From Saturnia japonica (Eukaryota > Arthropoda > Insecta > Lepidoptera > Saturniidae): 64,000 bases of DNA. Shown here piece by piece: positions 48,746-60,340 of this stretch. How positions within the stretch are numbered: position 1 is the first letter of the stretch; each line of letters opens with the position of its first letter. The translations under genes and the position numbers were made by a program. The notes below the pieces were generated by a model, which made no database searches, was not told the origin of the DNA, and saw only the letters and a program-made list of their open reading frames with translations. The DNA lies in the NCBI GenBank assembly GCA_033032175.1, contig CM065323.1, positions 1,984,001-2,048,000 of the forward strand. Direction: 5' to 3'.

Positions 48746-49524
48746 CGGCTAGCCACTTAATAATAAAAAAACCACAAAAGAGAAAAGTTTATAATAAATA
48801 GCCTCTCAGTGTAAGTTTCGCCAGAAATGGCTACCAGACGAAACTTGGCCCATTGGAGCGCCGAATGGACCGTAAAATGGCCGCTACGTCGATTGAAAAA
48901 GGAAACTCGCTCAAATTGAGTGTTAACAGCGTGCTGTACGATGAATATTACTCCCATTATGTTTAAATTACTTCCGATATTCATTTTACTGAAGTTTCGT
49001 TTTGTTAAAGCGTCATTCCTATGTTCCAGAGTCAACGACGAGGCTTCCTCTCCAGTTTCCAAGACAAGGTGAGTTTTTTTATCTATATATATAAAATTTA
49101 AATGCTATTCTTTGGTAAGCGCATCCACTCTTCATCAATTAAAAAAAAAATATTAACTATAGTTCGAATAAGGTTATTAGGGAAATAAAAATTTGAAGAA
49201 TTACCCGAAAAATCGGGAAAACCTGAAATTGCTTTTTTCTTATTCAGATCTTAGTTTTTTTTTTCTTATGATCCTGTTAAAGTATTTAGGTGGCAATTTA
49301 ATTGTTAAGTTATCAAAAATTTGAAAGGGCAGAACACTGCTGCGAATCCACCTAGTTAAAAATAAAAATTTGTTATTCAAAATTCAGTAGAAGAGTTCCA
49401 TTCTACCTGCCTAGCCTGCAAGCAGGTTGCGGCTTGATAAAACATGGGTAATCAAAAGTTCCCAATATAGCTTAGTTGGTGTTGTCCCGAATAAGGAAAT
49501 GTTTCTAGAACTTATTTACAACAT
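48746..49524. other. spacer
   Basis: A 101-codon minus-strand frame at 48757-49062 (start METGEEASSLTLEHRNDAL) is less AT-rich than its surroundings but shows no domain; not accepted as a gene. Rest AT-rich. Confidence 0.35.
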
Positions 49525-49680
49525 ATCTATACAATTAATAAAATTGAAGTGTCTGTTTGTAATGTTAGAATAACAACTTTTTTTATGCATATGTAAGTTT
49601 ATACGATGCCCATTACAAAAAAAAAAAAACATTTTTAAAATTGTGGTCTCTCTGTTCCGGGTAAACTCAGGTCCAACTTT
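49525..49680 (+). mobile_element. Helitron-like family C, 5' fragment
   Basis: TATCTATACAATTAATAAAA and GAAGTGTCTGTTTGTAATGT; the 3' part is missing. Confidence 0.6.
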
Positions 49681-50164
49681 TATTTTTTTACTAAAACAAA
49701 TAGTTTTTCCTTTCGGTTTAAGAGTCTTAGCTCAAACCCAACACACGCTTGGCCAAAAGGTATATACAATAGTTAATGATATTTTTTTCACTCACGCCAC
49801 TTCCGGTCCACACTGGACTTCATCCGACAATAAAATCATTTGAAAAGTTTCATATTTTCGTTTTAAGTGTTTAGTTGTAAAAAAAAAACTATGAAACTTC
49901 TCATCCGCGGTGGCATTTTAAAGCTGAAAGATAGTAGTTTCTGTAAAGATAGTAAAAAATAACAATATTCGTTTGCCTGAAAAATAATGCGGTATCGCGT
50001 GCAGACAAACAGAAAATACAATATCCCACCATCACTGATGTACCGGATCCTTAAAAATGTGGATCCGCGGACGCGGATACGGATCTATCTTGATCCGCAG
50101 ATACGGACCTCAACTGTTATATACTTATATAACACATAAGTATATTCTAAGAACTCAAAGATTT
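49681..50164. other. spacer
   Basis: A GGATCCG-rich stretch at 50045-50105 (CGCGGACGCGGATACGGATC) recurs in decayed form near 51020-51045. Its nature is unknown. Confidence 0.4.
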
Positions 50165-50950
50165 ATATTTTATTTATTTACACATTATGCGTTAAATACG
50201 CAATGGCGGACTTAATGCCTAAGGCATTCTCTGCCAGTCAACCATTAGGTGATGCAGAGATAAATGTTGGTAGGGGTAAAAGGTGAGGTTTTTATGAAAT
50301 TATGTTTAACCTATTTAATATCACAATATATAAATAAAATATCAACACCAATATACTACATATATAATACATATATACTACACATATACAATACATACAC
50401 ATAACAACATCATACATAAATATCAATACAATAAATAAAAGTATAATTAGTCAACATGAAGTACTAAATACAGCATTAACCAGATAATTCTGCTAAATGA
50501 CACTGGTAAAGCCGACGTACCTTGACTTTAAAACTGAAACGGTTAGATGACATCATGATTTCATAAGGAAGCCCATTCCATAGGAGAATAGATTGGATAT
50601 AGAAAGATGAATGTACTAGACCGGAAGTATGGACAGGACAGCAAAGAATAAGATTATTAGAAGAGCGAAGGTTAAGGTCATGATTAGAGCATAAAAACTG
50701 AAAATGTGGAGTTAAGTAAGAGGGAGTGTTGGGAGAAAATAGAATAGAGTACAGAGTTGTCAGAGCCCGCAAACTCCGACGCTGGCGTATGGGCAACCAA
50801 TTAAGCTCTGAACGATGGCTCGATACATGGTCATACTTACGAAGATTAAAAACAAATCGAATGAAATTGTTGAGTAATCTGTCAAGATTGTTAAGAAGGT
50901 CAGCGTTCAGATCATTTCATCATCATTTTCACCTTTCATATCGAGAATGA
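50165..50950 (-). repeat. non-LTR retrotransposon 3' part
   Basis: Minus-strand CR1/Jockey-like reverse transcriptase C-terminus: LNNLDRLLNNFIRFVFNLRK, then LNWLPIRQRRSLRALTTLYS, then ILLWNGLPYEIM and a stop at 50476. The frame is open for at least 106 codons. The 3' untranslated part runs to about 50165 with a TATTTATTTA tail. This is the best-preserved 3' end of the family also at 28242 and 31785. Confidence 0.82.
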
Positions 50951-52744
50951 ATGTATAGATAATCCGTTTAAAATCCACAAATAAATTACGGATTCAAATA
51001 CGGATTTCTTTTTCTCCTCGGATATCCGCGGATACGCATATCTGACACTTCCATGCACACCATACAGGAATGCCTGTCAGGCACACCTATCTGATAAAAC
51101 TGTGCGCGTATGGATAGTTATAGGCTTTCGTCTTGAGACATTACATTCAAAGAAAGTTAAATATCTATTTACATACTGGCTGTTATAGATAGAAGACAAA
51201 CACTACCAATATTTATTATATCTATCACTTTAGTACCTATATATTGTCAAAGAATATAGAATTTAATATGTGCAGCCTCTCTGTGTGTAATAAACTATTT
51301 ATACAATACATGTTGATTAAATCTAAAAAATGTTTGTTCCTTTGGGATTAATACATCCACTAATATAAAAAGCCAACCACAGATCAGTAAAAGCCAACCG
51401 ATAATAAAACTGGCAAGAAGAGAACAGTGTGTCATACATATCTCATAATACTACGACTGTACATGTATTGTAGGTATGTAGTTGTATAAACTGTATTCTA
51501 TTATTATGTCGATCGACAAAACGACTTTGGCCTTGCTTTGTTTTATTGAATTTTAGGATGTTATCTATTACTGAAGCGCAAGCGGAAGCCAATTACCTTT
51601 CAAGATGAAAGATTTGTAGGTAAATAATTAGTTGTGTTGCCCTTCATGCTGCAGTACTGGAATTTGATTTTTTAATATGTATTTTTTAATTGTGTAAAAA
51701 TAATTTCACTATATACATATAAAATAAGGGTTATTTCAATTAAATTAAAATAATATTGCTATACAACGAGGTAATGTGGCCAGCTTTCCTGGTACTTTTC
51801 CTTCTGGCGGTGATTCGGATAGCATCCAATACTTATAGTAATTTTACGTTATTTAGATGAACTAATATGTTAGATTAACACTTGTATTCTTTAAATTTTA
51901 TTTATACTATAATATTTATTTGCTAAAGTTAAATATCAAATTATTTAAGTACGGTAAATATTTCCTTATTACTACAAAAGTACTGTAACATGTCTTGGTG
52001 AGTTCATATACTGGAATTAATAATGCTAAAGAAATAATAGTTATTATATTAACACATATTTATACAAACGTAAAATTATTATTATCCAATTTAAAAATAA
52101 AGTCAGTAAAATGATATTACATTATTATCATTGATGGCTAATTATATCACTTTGCACTTCCGTCACATGAAGCGTACAGCCCTCAATTTTACCCTCTACT
52201 AAATACACCAAAAGAAGTATAATATAACTGCAAAAAGTTTTATTTTTCTTTGTCTAAAGCAGTGGAAATTTGTAACACGGAGTATTCCTTCGGACCGATC
52301 TTATTATTTATTCATTCGCGATATTATTGTAAACGCTACCTATAACGAATGATTCACTTTTGTGAACAAAACGGGCGTACTAAGTACGCCCGCGTCCGCT
52401 TTTCCACTAAAACTTCAACCTTAGTGATTCATAGCAACGTGACGCATACAATGTAGGCTGGCTTGCAGACGTTTAATGTGTTTGTTTGCTTTCATTAAGG
52501 CTGCCTTTATTTTACTTTGTAGCGTTTAAACAGTTTTATATTTTGTCCTTTATTATACAGTAGAACGACATATTGATGGCATTGTACCTGATATTAAGTT
52601 TTGTAAATTTTTTTGTATAGTTTTCCCCTTTCTTCGTAAAATAAAAAGGCATAGGTATCTAAAAAACCTATGCAGACAAGTCAGTTTTTTTATAATCCGT
52701 GTATAGGTGTCATTTATATAAAGGCGGAAGCAATGTCCTCTGTT
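50951..52744. other. AT-rich stretch
   Basis: Short stretch 52360-52400 GAACAAAACGGGCGTACTAA and CGCCCGCGTCC is GC-richer. No gene or repeat boundary recognised. Confidence 0.4.
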
Positions 52745-52821
52745 TCCAGTGTCAATGTTTTTAAAATTTCGTGGTCTTTTCTAAATTTCAAAGTGAGTTC
52801 AACAAGATGGTGGCTCCCTTG
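52745..52821 (+). repeat. repeat family R1, left part of a split copy
   Basis: CAGTGTCAATGTTTTTAAA, CAACAAGATGGTGGCTCCCT match R1 elsewhere. It stops exactly at the left end of the hAT element. The right part resumes at 57597. Confidence 0.8.
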
Positions 52822-53029
52822 CAGTGGCGTAGCTACCGGAGGGCTAGACGGGGTAGGCCAGGGGGCCCCTCGGACTCTGAATAATAAACTATAAATTGAA
52901 CTAGTGAAAATTTCTCCCACATTCGGAATATAAATAAACCAGATTCCAGGAACGCGACTTTAATAATGGCAATTTATTTGAAAAATACAGGGGAATTCCC
53001 AACAAGTCTCGAATATCTTTGAAATGATG

Positions 53030-53790
53030 CCGTTAGCAATTGTTTGTAACTGCAGAATTATTTCGCAGCATTGCATGATTTGTTTAATTTTTTCGGACTT
53101 AGCATCAAACGATGGGATTTGCTGTCCAAATTCACTGTAGAATCGAACCCCACTATAAAAAAAAAATTCGACTATATGGACCAGTAGGGTCAATACGATA
53201 TCTGCAGTAAAACTTCGTTATTTCGATATAATCAAAGCATTATCATTATCAGAAATCATTCTCGAAAGTTCCAGTAAAGATGAGCGTAGACAAGCAGAAA
53301 ATATTTAAACAAAAATGCTAAATTTCGAGTTCGTGTTCCTTTGTGAATTCCTGCACTGCATATTGAATGATATCAATTATGCATCAAAAACTTTGCAGAA
53401 ATGCAACATTGACTTGGACGAAAAAAGCAATTAGAGCTTTACAAGAAATAAATGTAAAGATGCAAATTTATAGAAATGACTTCGAATAATTTAAACGCAA
53501 AGCACAAACTGCAACAAAACATGGAATAGATCCCCATTTCCAAGAAAATAAGAAAATGAAAATAAAAACAAAACATTTTGATGAATTATCTCCAGATTAC
53601 CGATTTTAAAACAGGGAAGAAATATTTAAAATTACTATTTTCAATAATGTACTACATACAATTTAAATGCACGTTTTACCGGCATGGGAGCAGACGGTCA
53701 AATATTCAATTTTCTAACACCCAACATTTTGACTGGATGTAGATGAAACAACTTTATTACAAGTGTGACCAATTCCAACGTAAATATTCT
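53030..53790 (+). pseudogene. hAT transposase remnant (ZMYM1-like type)
   Basis: Three broken pieces of a hAT transposase read on the plus strand. LQNYFAALHDLFNFFG and IKRWDLLSKF lie near 53050-53140. NFEFVFLCEFLHCILNDINY and then SKTLQKCNIDLD lie near 53325-53420. ATKHGIDPHFQENKKMKIKT and HFDELSPDYRF lie near 53515-53610. These are in the order expected for the central part of zinc-finger MYM-type hAT transposases. Many stops and frameshifts separate them, so the copy is old and inactive. The N-terminal domain and the C-terminal dimerisation domain are not recognised. Confidence 0.7.
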
Positions 53791-54445
53791 GATATAATTA
53801 GACCGTAACTTTTCCCTTTAATTTCTTAATATTTAGTTTTAATAAAGCAAAATAAATACTTTTTGATTTAGGTACTTTCTTTTATTCCTTAATACCAATA
53901 CATATTATATTAATTAATTTATCCAATTATTAATTCCTAAACTCTGCGTGTAGAACCAGAACGCGCCTTGCTATGCACAATAAAGAACTGATGATAAAGT
54001 AACATTGTAACTTTAAAGTATTTGAATGTAATTTAATATAAGTAATTTATTTCAATATATTACATTTATATTTTGACTTCTATTGATGTAATTTTAAACA
54101 TTTGCTCCGTATTCGTCGAAAAACGTATAGTCGGTCAAGAAAGTGGTGTTATTGGTTTAAAAATCTCTACTTAATTAGGATTCCCTAACACAAAAGGTGC
54201 TCAACGGGACCCTATTAACGTGCCTCCGCTGTCTGTATGTCTGTCACAGGAGTGTGTTTTTTGAACGGTATTATGTAGATATTTTTCTTTTATTTTCATA
54301 AAATAGTTTTAATTTGTTATTATAATATGTATTTGGTTTTCAATTTTATTATGGAGTCCACTGTATTACGACGAATCTGCAGTACTTCGAATTCGAAAAA
54401 CGATGAACACGGAACAAACGATTTTGAATAGTTTAGCTGGGGCCC

Positions 54446-54690
54446 TGTTCGTTGCTTCGATAGCTTAGGTGGTTGTAGGGCTGGTTAATTTTAGTAGATT
54501 TGATAGCAAAAATAAACTTTGCAACAGCAATCGTTTTATTGAACCAAATACAATGTCGCGCAGTGAGTTAGACGTCCGAGTGAGTGGAGCCGTCTCGCAG
54601 GGTGAAGGCACGTGGCCGTGCGCGTGCAGGTGCGCGAGGTAAGGCTTGCTCGCGCCCCGCTCCTCGCTGCCGTGCATGTATGCCGTAACA
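54446..54690 (-). repeat. BEL/Pao 3' LTR
   Basis: 245 bp, matching the other LTR at all but about five positions (near 2 per cent). Minus-strand TGTT start and ACA end. Confidence 0.92.
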
Positions 54691-54715
54691 TGCTCCGGGG
54701 GTTGAAGTATGTGCT

Positions 54716-57169
54716 TCAAGATGAAGATGTGATGGGTAGAGGACAGATATTGTTGTACACCCTTTGGATAATGCCTTTCTTCGTTTGAATCTCAGCCACT
54801 CTGGTGATGTTGTCTGGACCGGGATGGAGCTTGATGATACTGCCTAAACGCCACATTAAAGGTGGTTGATTCTTGTCCCGTACCAAGACCAGTGATCCAT
54901 TCTTGAAGTTGTTTGCTGAAACATGCCATTTTACTTTCTGCTGTAGGAGTGTAACATATTCGTGTGAGAACCTTTGCCAGAAATGTTGTTTCAGTTTCTC
55001 AATCCTCTCGTAACGCTGAAGGCGATTTATATTTAAATCGACAACTTGAGGATGAGGAACCGACAAGAGTGTTCGACCAACTAGGAAATGAGCTGGGGTA
55101 AGGCATGAAAAATCAGAAGGATCAGATGATAAAGGAATTAGGGGTCTGGAATTTAGAATAGCCTCTATTTGAATCAAACATGTTGACATCTCCTCGTACG
55201 TCAAATTAGTTAATGAAAGAATACGTCTAAGATGGTGTTTAACTGACTTAACAGCGGATTCCCATAGTCCACCGAAGTGTGGAGTATATGGGGGAATAAA
55301 TTTGAAGTTTATACCTTGACTATACATTTCAGCCTGTATATCGTCTGAATAAGAGTTAATAAAATTATGTAAATCGTTGCAAACTCCAAGAAAAGTTGTA
55401 GCATTGTCTGATGAAATAGTCTGCGGTTTACCACGACGGCTGATAAACCGGAATAAGGCTGCCAAGAACGCGTCCTTGGTTAGGTCCGTGACGAGCTCAA
55501 AGTGTACTGGCTTGACAGCGAAACATACAAAAACGCATATATAAGATTTCATAATCTTGCCACCTTTACCCTTCCGATCAAGTATCAACACTGGTCCGGC
55601 ATAATCAACTCCTGTATTCAGGAAAGGAAACTCTAACTGTGCTCTCTCTCGCGGTAAATCACCCATAATCGGTTGCACAGGCTTAGGTTTGTACCTACAA
55701 CAACGTACGCAGTTATTCACCGTACGCTTCGCGAGGTTCCTCCCCCCCACTGGCCAGTATTCTTGTCTCGCATGAGAGAGTAACAAATTTGGGCCAGCGT
55801 GTAGTAATTCTTTGTGCTGTCTATGAAAAATAATGTGAGAAAGGTGATGTTTACAATCTATGAGAATAGGGTGTTTTACATTATAACTATAATTTGAATT
55901 ACTTAGGCGACCACCGACGCGCAGTATATTTACACTGTCAATAAAAGGTGAAAGGGAAATTAATTTACTTTTCTTAGGTAAAGGTTGATTTAATTTCATT
56001 AATTGATATTCATCTGAAAAAATTTCTAATTGTGATGTACGTATCACAATATTATTTGCAAGTTGAAGGTCCAAGAGAGATAAAACACCGGTGATTTTAT
56101 TTTTAGGATCTTTGCAATTCTGAATGAACCTGTTTATATATGCAACTATTCTTATTATTTTTTTGTGATTAGATGTTTTGTGAATGAGTTTTGAAACATT
56201 ATTACAGTCTGTTGTGTGTGTTTGGGTGATAAATGTGTATGATAATTCTGTAAGTGTTTCTTTTGTACTTGAAGATGGCATGTGAGGATAGTCGATATTA
56301 GTTTTGTGAAGAAAATTAGGTCCAGACCACCATAAATTACATGCATTAATATTATTTGCACGTACTCCACGAGAAACCAAGTCAGCCGGATTGAGTGTTG
56401 ATGGTACATACTTCCAACTATGATTATAACTAAAGTCTTGTATTTCACCTACTCTGTTACGAACAAATGTTTTAAAATGGTTTGGTGAAGTTTTAAGCCA
56501 ACTTAGAACAATCGTAGAGTCTGTCCAAAAGTAACAACATTCTACATGTTTTGTAAGTGACTGTAAAACTTTAGTGCAAAGTCTTGTGCCCAATAATGCC
56601 CCACATAACTCTAACCTTGGAATGGTAACGGGTTTTAGGGGTGCTACTTTATTCTTTGAAGCAAGAATCCGAACGCATGCTACTTTGTCTCTATCAACAG
56701 TTCGCACATAGGTGCATGCACCATAAGCACGTTCTGAGGCATCAGTGAAAGTATGTAGTTCTACCGAAATAGCTCCATCACAACAAACCCAGCGTGGGAT
56801 ACGAAGTGTATTTATGGATGAAAGCGACTAAATAAAATTATCGAATTTATTTTTTAAATCATTCGACACTTCATCATCCCAATCCAACTTGTGTAGCCAG
56901 AGCTTTTGCATAAAAATTTTTGCTTCGACTGTACAAGGCCCGAGAAGACCTAAGGGATCGAATACTTGGCTTATTAATGACAATATTACTCGTTTTGTCA
57001 CCTTTTTTTTAGTAGGGTCAATGTTAATAGAAAAAAGTAAACTATCCGACAAAGAATCCCAGTGTAAGCCTAGTATTTTGTTCGGTAAAGATTCATTTAG
57101 GTCTAAAGTCTTTTTTGAACATTGTGGTTCAATATTTTTGGATCCTCGGTGCAGGAAATATGCCTCCCT
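54716..57169 (-). pseudogene. BEL/Pao pol remnant: end of RT, RNase H, integrase
   Basis: The frame is open from about 57169 to 54716 except for one TAG at 56828-56830. The first part holds SQVFDPLGLLGPC, a hallmark of BEL/Pao polymerases just after the RT. RNase H follows: TFTDASERAYGA, IPRLELCGALLG, FWTDSTIVLSWL and YVPSTLNPADLVSRG. The integrase then shows a zinc-binding His/Cys set (HRQH...CVRCC) and a catalytic core with DYAGPV, SSDNATTF and FGGLWESAVK, giving the three acidic residues. A C-terminal domain with WRLGSIIKLHPG closes the protein before the stop at 54716. The catalytic core of the RT is missing, upstream of which frames are broken. It cannot transpose by itself. Confidence 0.93.
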
Positions 57170-57298
57170 TCACAGGTGTCTTCTGTTTGACCTTCGTGCT
57201 GGCGTATTGTCACGAAGTGTAAAATTGCAATATGACGTCGATATACCGCTGCGTTTTTTCACTATAATCTTCTTTTTTTGTTAAGGCGAAGGACCATT

Positions 57299-57543
57299 TG
57301 TTCGTTGCTTCGATAGCTTAGGTGGTTGTAGGGCTGGTTAATTTTAGTAGATTTGATAGCAAAAATAAACTTTGTAACAGCAATCGTTTTATTGAACCAA
57401 ATACAATGTCGCGCTGTGAGTTAGACGTCCGAGTGAGTGGAGCCGTCTCGCGGGGTGAGGGCACGTGGCCGTGCGCGTGCAGGTGCGCGGGGTAAGGCTT
57501 GCTCGCGCCCCGCTCCTCGCTGCCGTGCATGTATGCCGTAACA
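57299..57543 (-). repeat. BEL/Pao 5' LTR
   Basis: 245 bp. On the minus strand it is followed after two bases by TGGTCCTTCGCC, a possible tRNA primer-binding site beginning with the usual TGG; which tRNA is not identified. Confidence 0.9.
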
Positions 57544-57596
57544 GGCCCTAGATTATTTTTTGCCCCAGGGCTTTTGGTTACTAAGCTACGCCACTG

Positions 57597-57865
57597 CACC
57601 CTTGTAGAAATATCTATAAGGGATCTATTGTGGCAACTCAAAAAAATATATGTTTGCAGTTTATATTTTTATTCGATTTCACGTATGTACAATAACCAAA
57701 CTATATAATATACTTTACAATACAATATACTTTATTGCACACGAAACAAAAAACAAACATAATACATAAATAATATTATAATTATTTGTGTACAGTTAGG
57801 CGGCCTTAAATATATCACGTAATACGCCACCAATATTACATAAGTTAATTTTTTACAATAATACC
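57597..57865 (+). repeat. repeat family R1, right part of the split copy
   Basis: ACAATAACCAAACTATAT and ACGCCACCAATATTACATAA match the downstream half of R1 at 4500-4600 and 22540-22600. An extra CAATATACTTTATTGCACAC stretch (57720-57800) is inserted or specific to this copy. Confidence 0.7.
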
Positions 57866-57894
57866 AACTTCAGTAAAGAATTTGAAGAGTCCCT

Positions 57895-58065
57895 GGTGTA
57901 TCTTCGAAATGTAATAATGTCTAATGCAAATAAAATTAAAATGACCACACTTGAGGTATCCCCTTTCCAACAAAAAAGAATCATTCGAATATGGCTGAAC
58001 ATCCACAAAAATATATACATTCGAATTGACCTCCTCCTTTTCTTGAAGTCGGTTGAAAATATAGG
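57895..58065 (-). repeat. fold-back family arm
   Basis: GTGTATCTTCGAAATG, TTGAGGTATCCCCTTTCCAA, AAAGAATCATTCGAATATGG match the right arm of the element at 1545. Confidence 0.6.
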
Positions 58066-58499
58066 ATTAAAAAACCGAAGTTAAAGAATTCAAAAACTGA
58101 AGCAGAAGCACATTACAATGCGACCACCGAGAGATCAATCTATCAGTTGCTCTGTCATACCAGCTAGCAGGTCTATTGACAGCTAACTAAATATGTTCGC
58201 CCTTTCTAACTAGTATCGTCATATTCCAAATATTTCAAGATAATAAAATACAAATTAAACAGCCTAAGTAAAAATTTTACTCATCAACATTTACAAAAAT
58301 GTACCTATATACGTAGGTACGTAAATAATAAATATGGAGCTAATGCTAACTTCCAAGATTTATAGCCTACTTCGTACGAAACTGTTTACGTAGAAACTCA
58401 GTGAGGGTTCAGACTTTTAAACGGTCCCATTCAATCGCGAGGTGGATTAATGTAAAAACTGTTGTTTTAATACATATTATTACGATACTGATTTTACGA
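58066..58499. other. spacer
   Basis: AT-rich; nothing recognised. Confidence 0.4.
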
Positions 58500-59480
58500 T
58501 ATAATCAGAAAATACGTGTAAATGGGGCAACCTCATCGGGATCATTGGCTGGAATCGGAGTCTCTCCGGGACCGATTTTGGGACCATATTTGTTTATATA
58601 AACGATATACCGCTGGTAGTTGAAAATAATGCTGGCATGGTTCTTTTTTCAGACGACACTTCACTTATATACAAAATGAAAATAATAGATTCGGAGGTTA
58701 GGCAATTAAACAATACCTTAGTTAAAATCTCTGAATTTGCTGAAAGTTTGCTTTAAATAATTTACAGCTAAATGCAAACAAAACCAGATGTATGAGATGT
58801 GCCTTGCCCAATGTTCGGCGTGGTAACAGTAGTATCAAGATAGAAGGGAATTTAGTAGGCTTAGTTGATAGTACTGTCTTCTTAGGTATTACGCTTGATT
58901 CAAAGTTACAGTGGGGTCCACACATTAAAACTTTGGTGGGAAGATTAAGTTCAGCTGCATTCGCAGTACGTAAGATCGACAATTAACAGATAATGGAAAT
59001 GCTAGGTTAGTCTACTTCGCTTACTTTCATAGCTTAATGTCTTACGATATTTTACTGTGGGGGTCAGTAGCTGAGGTAGATACTATATTCATATTACAAA
59101 AGCGGGCAATTCGAGCAGTATACAACATGAGACCTTGCGAATGACTAAAGAACAAGTTCAAGGAATTTAACATCTTAACTATGTCCTCGCAATACGTTCT
59201 TGATAATTTAATTTATATGCGTAAAAACTTTGATAAACTAGACTTTATTATAGAACAACACAGTTTTAATACTAGAAATAGACATTTAGTCGTACCGTGT
59301 TACCGTGTTTATCAGCCATTTTTGTAAAGCAGATTTTTAAATAATACTTTGACTTCTCATTACCTGTCTACAATCCCGGGATTATCTAAGGGAAGGAATT
59401 ATCTATTAGCAACCCAACATCTGTGTCCGCTCTCGTACAGTACCGTAGTAGGTACCCTTTTAGATTTGATATTGAAGACC
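58500..59480 (+). pseudogene. non-LTR reverse transcriptase, heavily decayed
   Basis: A plus-strand RT of CR1/Jockey type broken by many frameshifts. Near 58560-58620 the SP-PILGPYLF segment corresponds to the conserved GVPQGSILGPLLF-type motif; then FSDDTSLIYK near 58645, in place of the catalytic YADD box (first residue altered); then NLQLNANKTRCMR near 58760, FLGITLDSKLQWGPHI near 58880-58930 and SYDILLWG near 59040. The thumb region and C-terminal part follow to about 59340. Both the 5' end and the true 3' end are unclear. The copy is inactive and older than the one at 9364. Confidence 0.8.
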
Positions 59481-60122
59481 TTTGAATAACCAATTTATTT
59501 TAAATTGAATTACTATTTAGATACCTACTTATTTGTTGATTACCTATACAAACAATCGATTCAGTAATACTTCATAATAATTTTTCCATTCAATCATGAA
59601 CATGTATAATTTTCAATTGTAACATTCTAACTTCCTACGTTATATTTACTGAATACTGATAGCCCAATTTTTGCTTTATATATACTCATATAAATATAAG
59701 CCGATTTCATATAGGTCCACTATCCTAAAGCCCAGTTAAGTACCTAAGAACTACTCGACGGCCACTAGGTTTTAGTTCTTACAAGATGTAGAAACAGTCA
59801 TGGCGATAGTGTAGTGAAACCTTCCATCGACTCTCTAAGTCATGCGAGATCTTTTTAATTATTATATATCGGTAATTGTATCACACGTTATTCTCATGGC
59901 GCTATGACAAAGGGATTTTCTATTACCGATTACGTTATTGTAAGTTTTGATCCAATATTCTCCAATGTTGCATTCATTTTAATTACAACTGAGCAATACT
60001 CGCTTCAGTAAATTTATTCCAAATAGAATAAAATTACTTATTTTGATATTAAAAATAATAGGTGAGCATTGAGATGCAGAGGAGATGGCATAAGTTTATT
60101 CACAAAACTCTGATTGTTACAG
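59481..60122. other. end of the 19.2-kb Fe65 intron
   Basis: AT-rich; nothing recognised up to the acceptor at 60121-60122. Confidence 0.5.
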
Positions 60123-60340
60123 TGAAAAAAGCGGCTTAATCACGCCGCCCCAACTGAATGGAGGGGAGGACTCTCCTCCTCCGGAAAAGGAGAGGGCGGA
60201 CCGCGAGGACAGCGAGAAGAGTCACTCCGGTTCGGTGCCGCACTGCGCAGAAGGCCCCAATGATGACCTCTACGCGATACCAGTCAAACTAAGACCAAAG
60301 AAAGAGCCGAAATTGCCACCCGGATGGGAAAAACACGAGG
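60123..60340 (+). CDS. Fe65: Fe65 exon, acidic linker and first half of WW domain
   Basis: The acceptor AG is at 60121-60122. The exon starts with one base that completes the Ser codon left by the 40941 donor, reads 72 codons without a stop, and leaves one base (G) at the GT donor 60341-60342. The peptide begins EKSGLITPPQLNGGE, passes through a Pro/Glu-rich stretch (SPPPEKERADRED), and ends KLPPGWEKHE. LPPGW is the first-tryptophan signature of a WW domain, a module of about 30-40 residues that binds proline-rich ligands. The intron interrupts the WW domain in phase 1 and the domain resumes in the next exon. Local GC content is clearly above that of the flanking DNA. Confidence 0.93.

Larger units (their letters stand above)
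54446..57543 (-). mobile_element. BEL/Pao LTR retrotransposon, internally deleted
   Basis: Two 245-bp direct repeats bound a minus-strand pol gene. Each LTR begins TGTTACGGCATAC and ends GAACGAACA-type sequence (TGTTCGTTGC on the plus strand). A 5-bp target duplication GGCCC lies at 54441-54445 and 57544-57548. Gag, protease and most of the reverse transcriptase are absent: only about 120 bp lie between the 5' LTR and the first pol-related sequence. It sits inside the hAT element, so it is the younger of the two. Confidence 0.93.
52822..57596 (+). mobile_element. hAT transposon, decayed, split by a BEL/Pao insertion
   Basis: Ends are inverted copies of CAGTGGCGTAGCT (52822 rightwards; complement ending at 57596). 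The 8-bp flanks CTCCCTTG (52814-52821) and CACCCTTG (57597-57604) differ at one base, fitting the 8-bp target duplication of hAT elements. CAGTGGCG is a usual hAT terminus. The flanks fall inside an R1 repeat. The inside holds transposase remnants at 53030-53790 and a complete 3.1-kb LTR retrotransposon. Confidence 0.88.

Noticed and set aside
48757..49062. A 101-codon minus-strand frame as a possible gene.
   Set aside because: No domain, no splice or promoter support, and repeat-rich surroundings; a similarity search would be needed to revive it.
52960..53193. A 77-codon minus-strand frame inside the hAT.
   Set aside because: The plus strand gives the hAT transposase motif LQNYFAALHDLF over the same bases.
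54465..54719. An 84-codon minus-strand frame and its near-copy at 57318-57641.
   Set aside because: Both are LTR sequence of the BEL/Pao element.
56889..57284. A 131-codon plus-strand frame.
   Set aside because: It is antisense to the BEL/Pao pol remnant and its leader.
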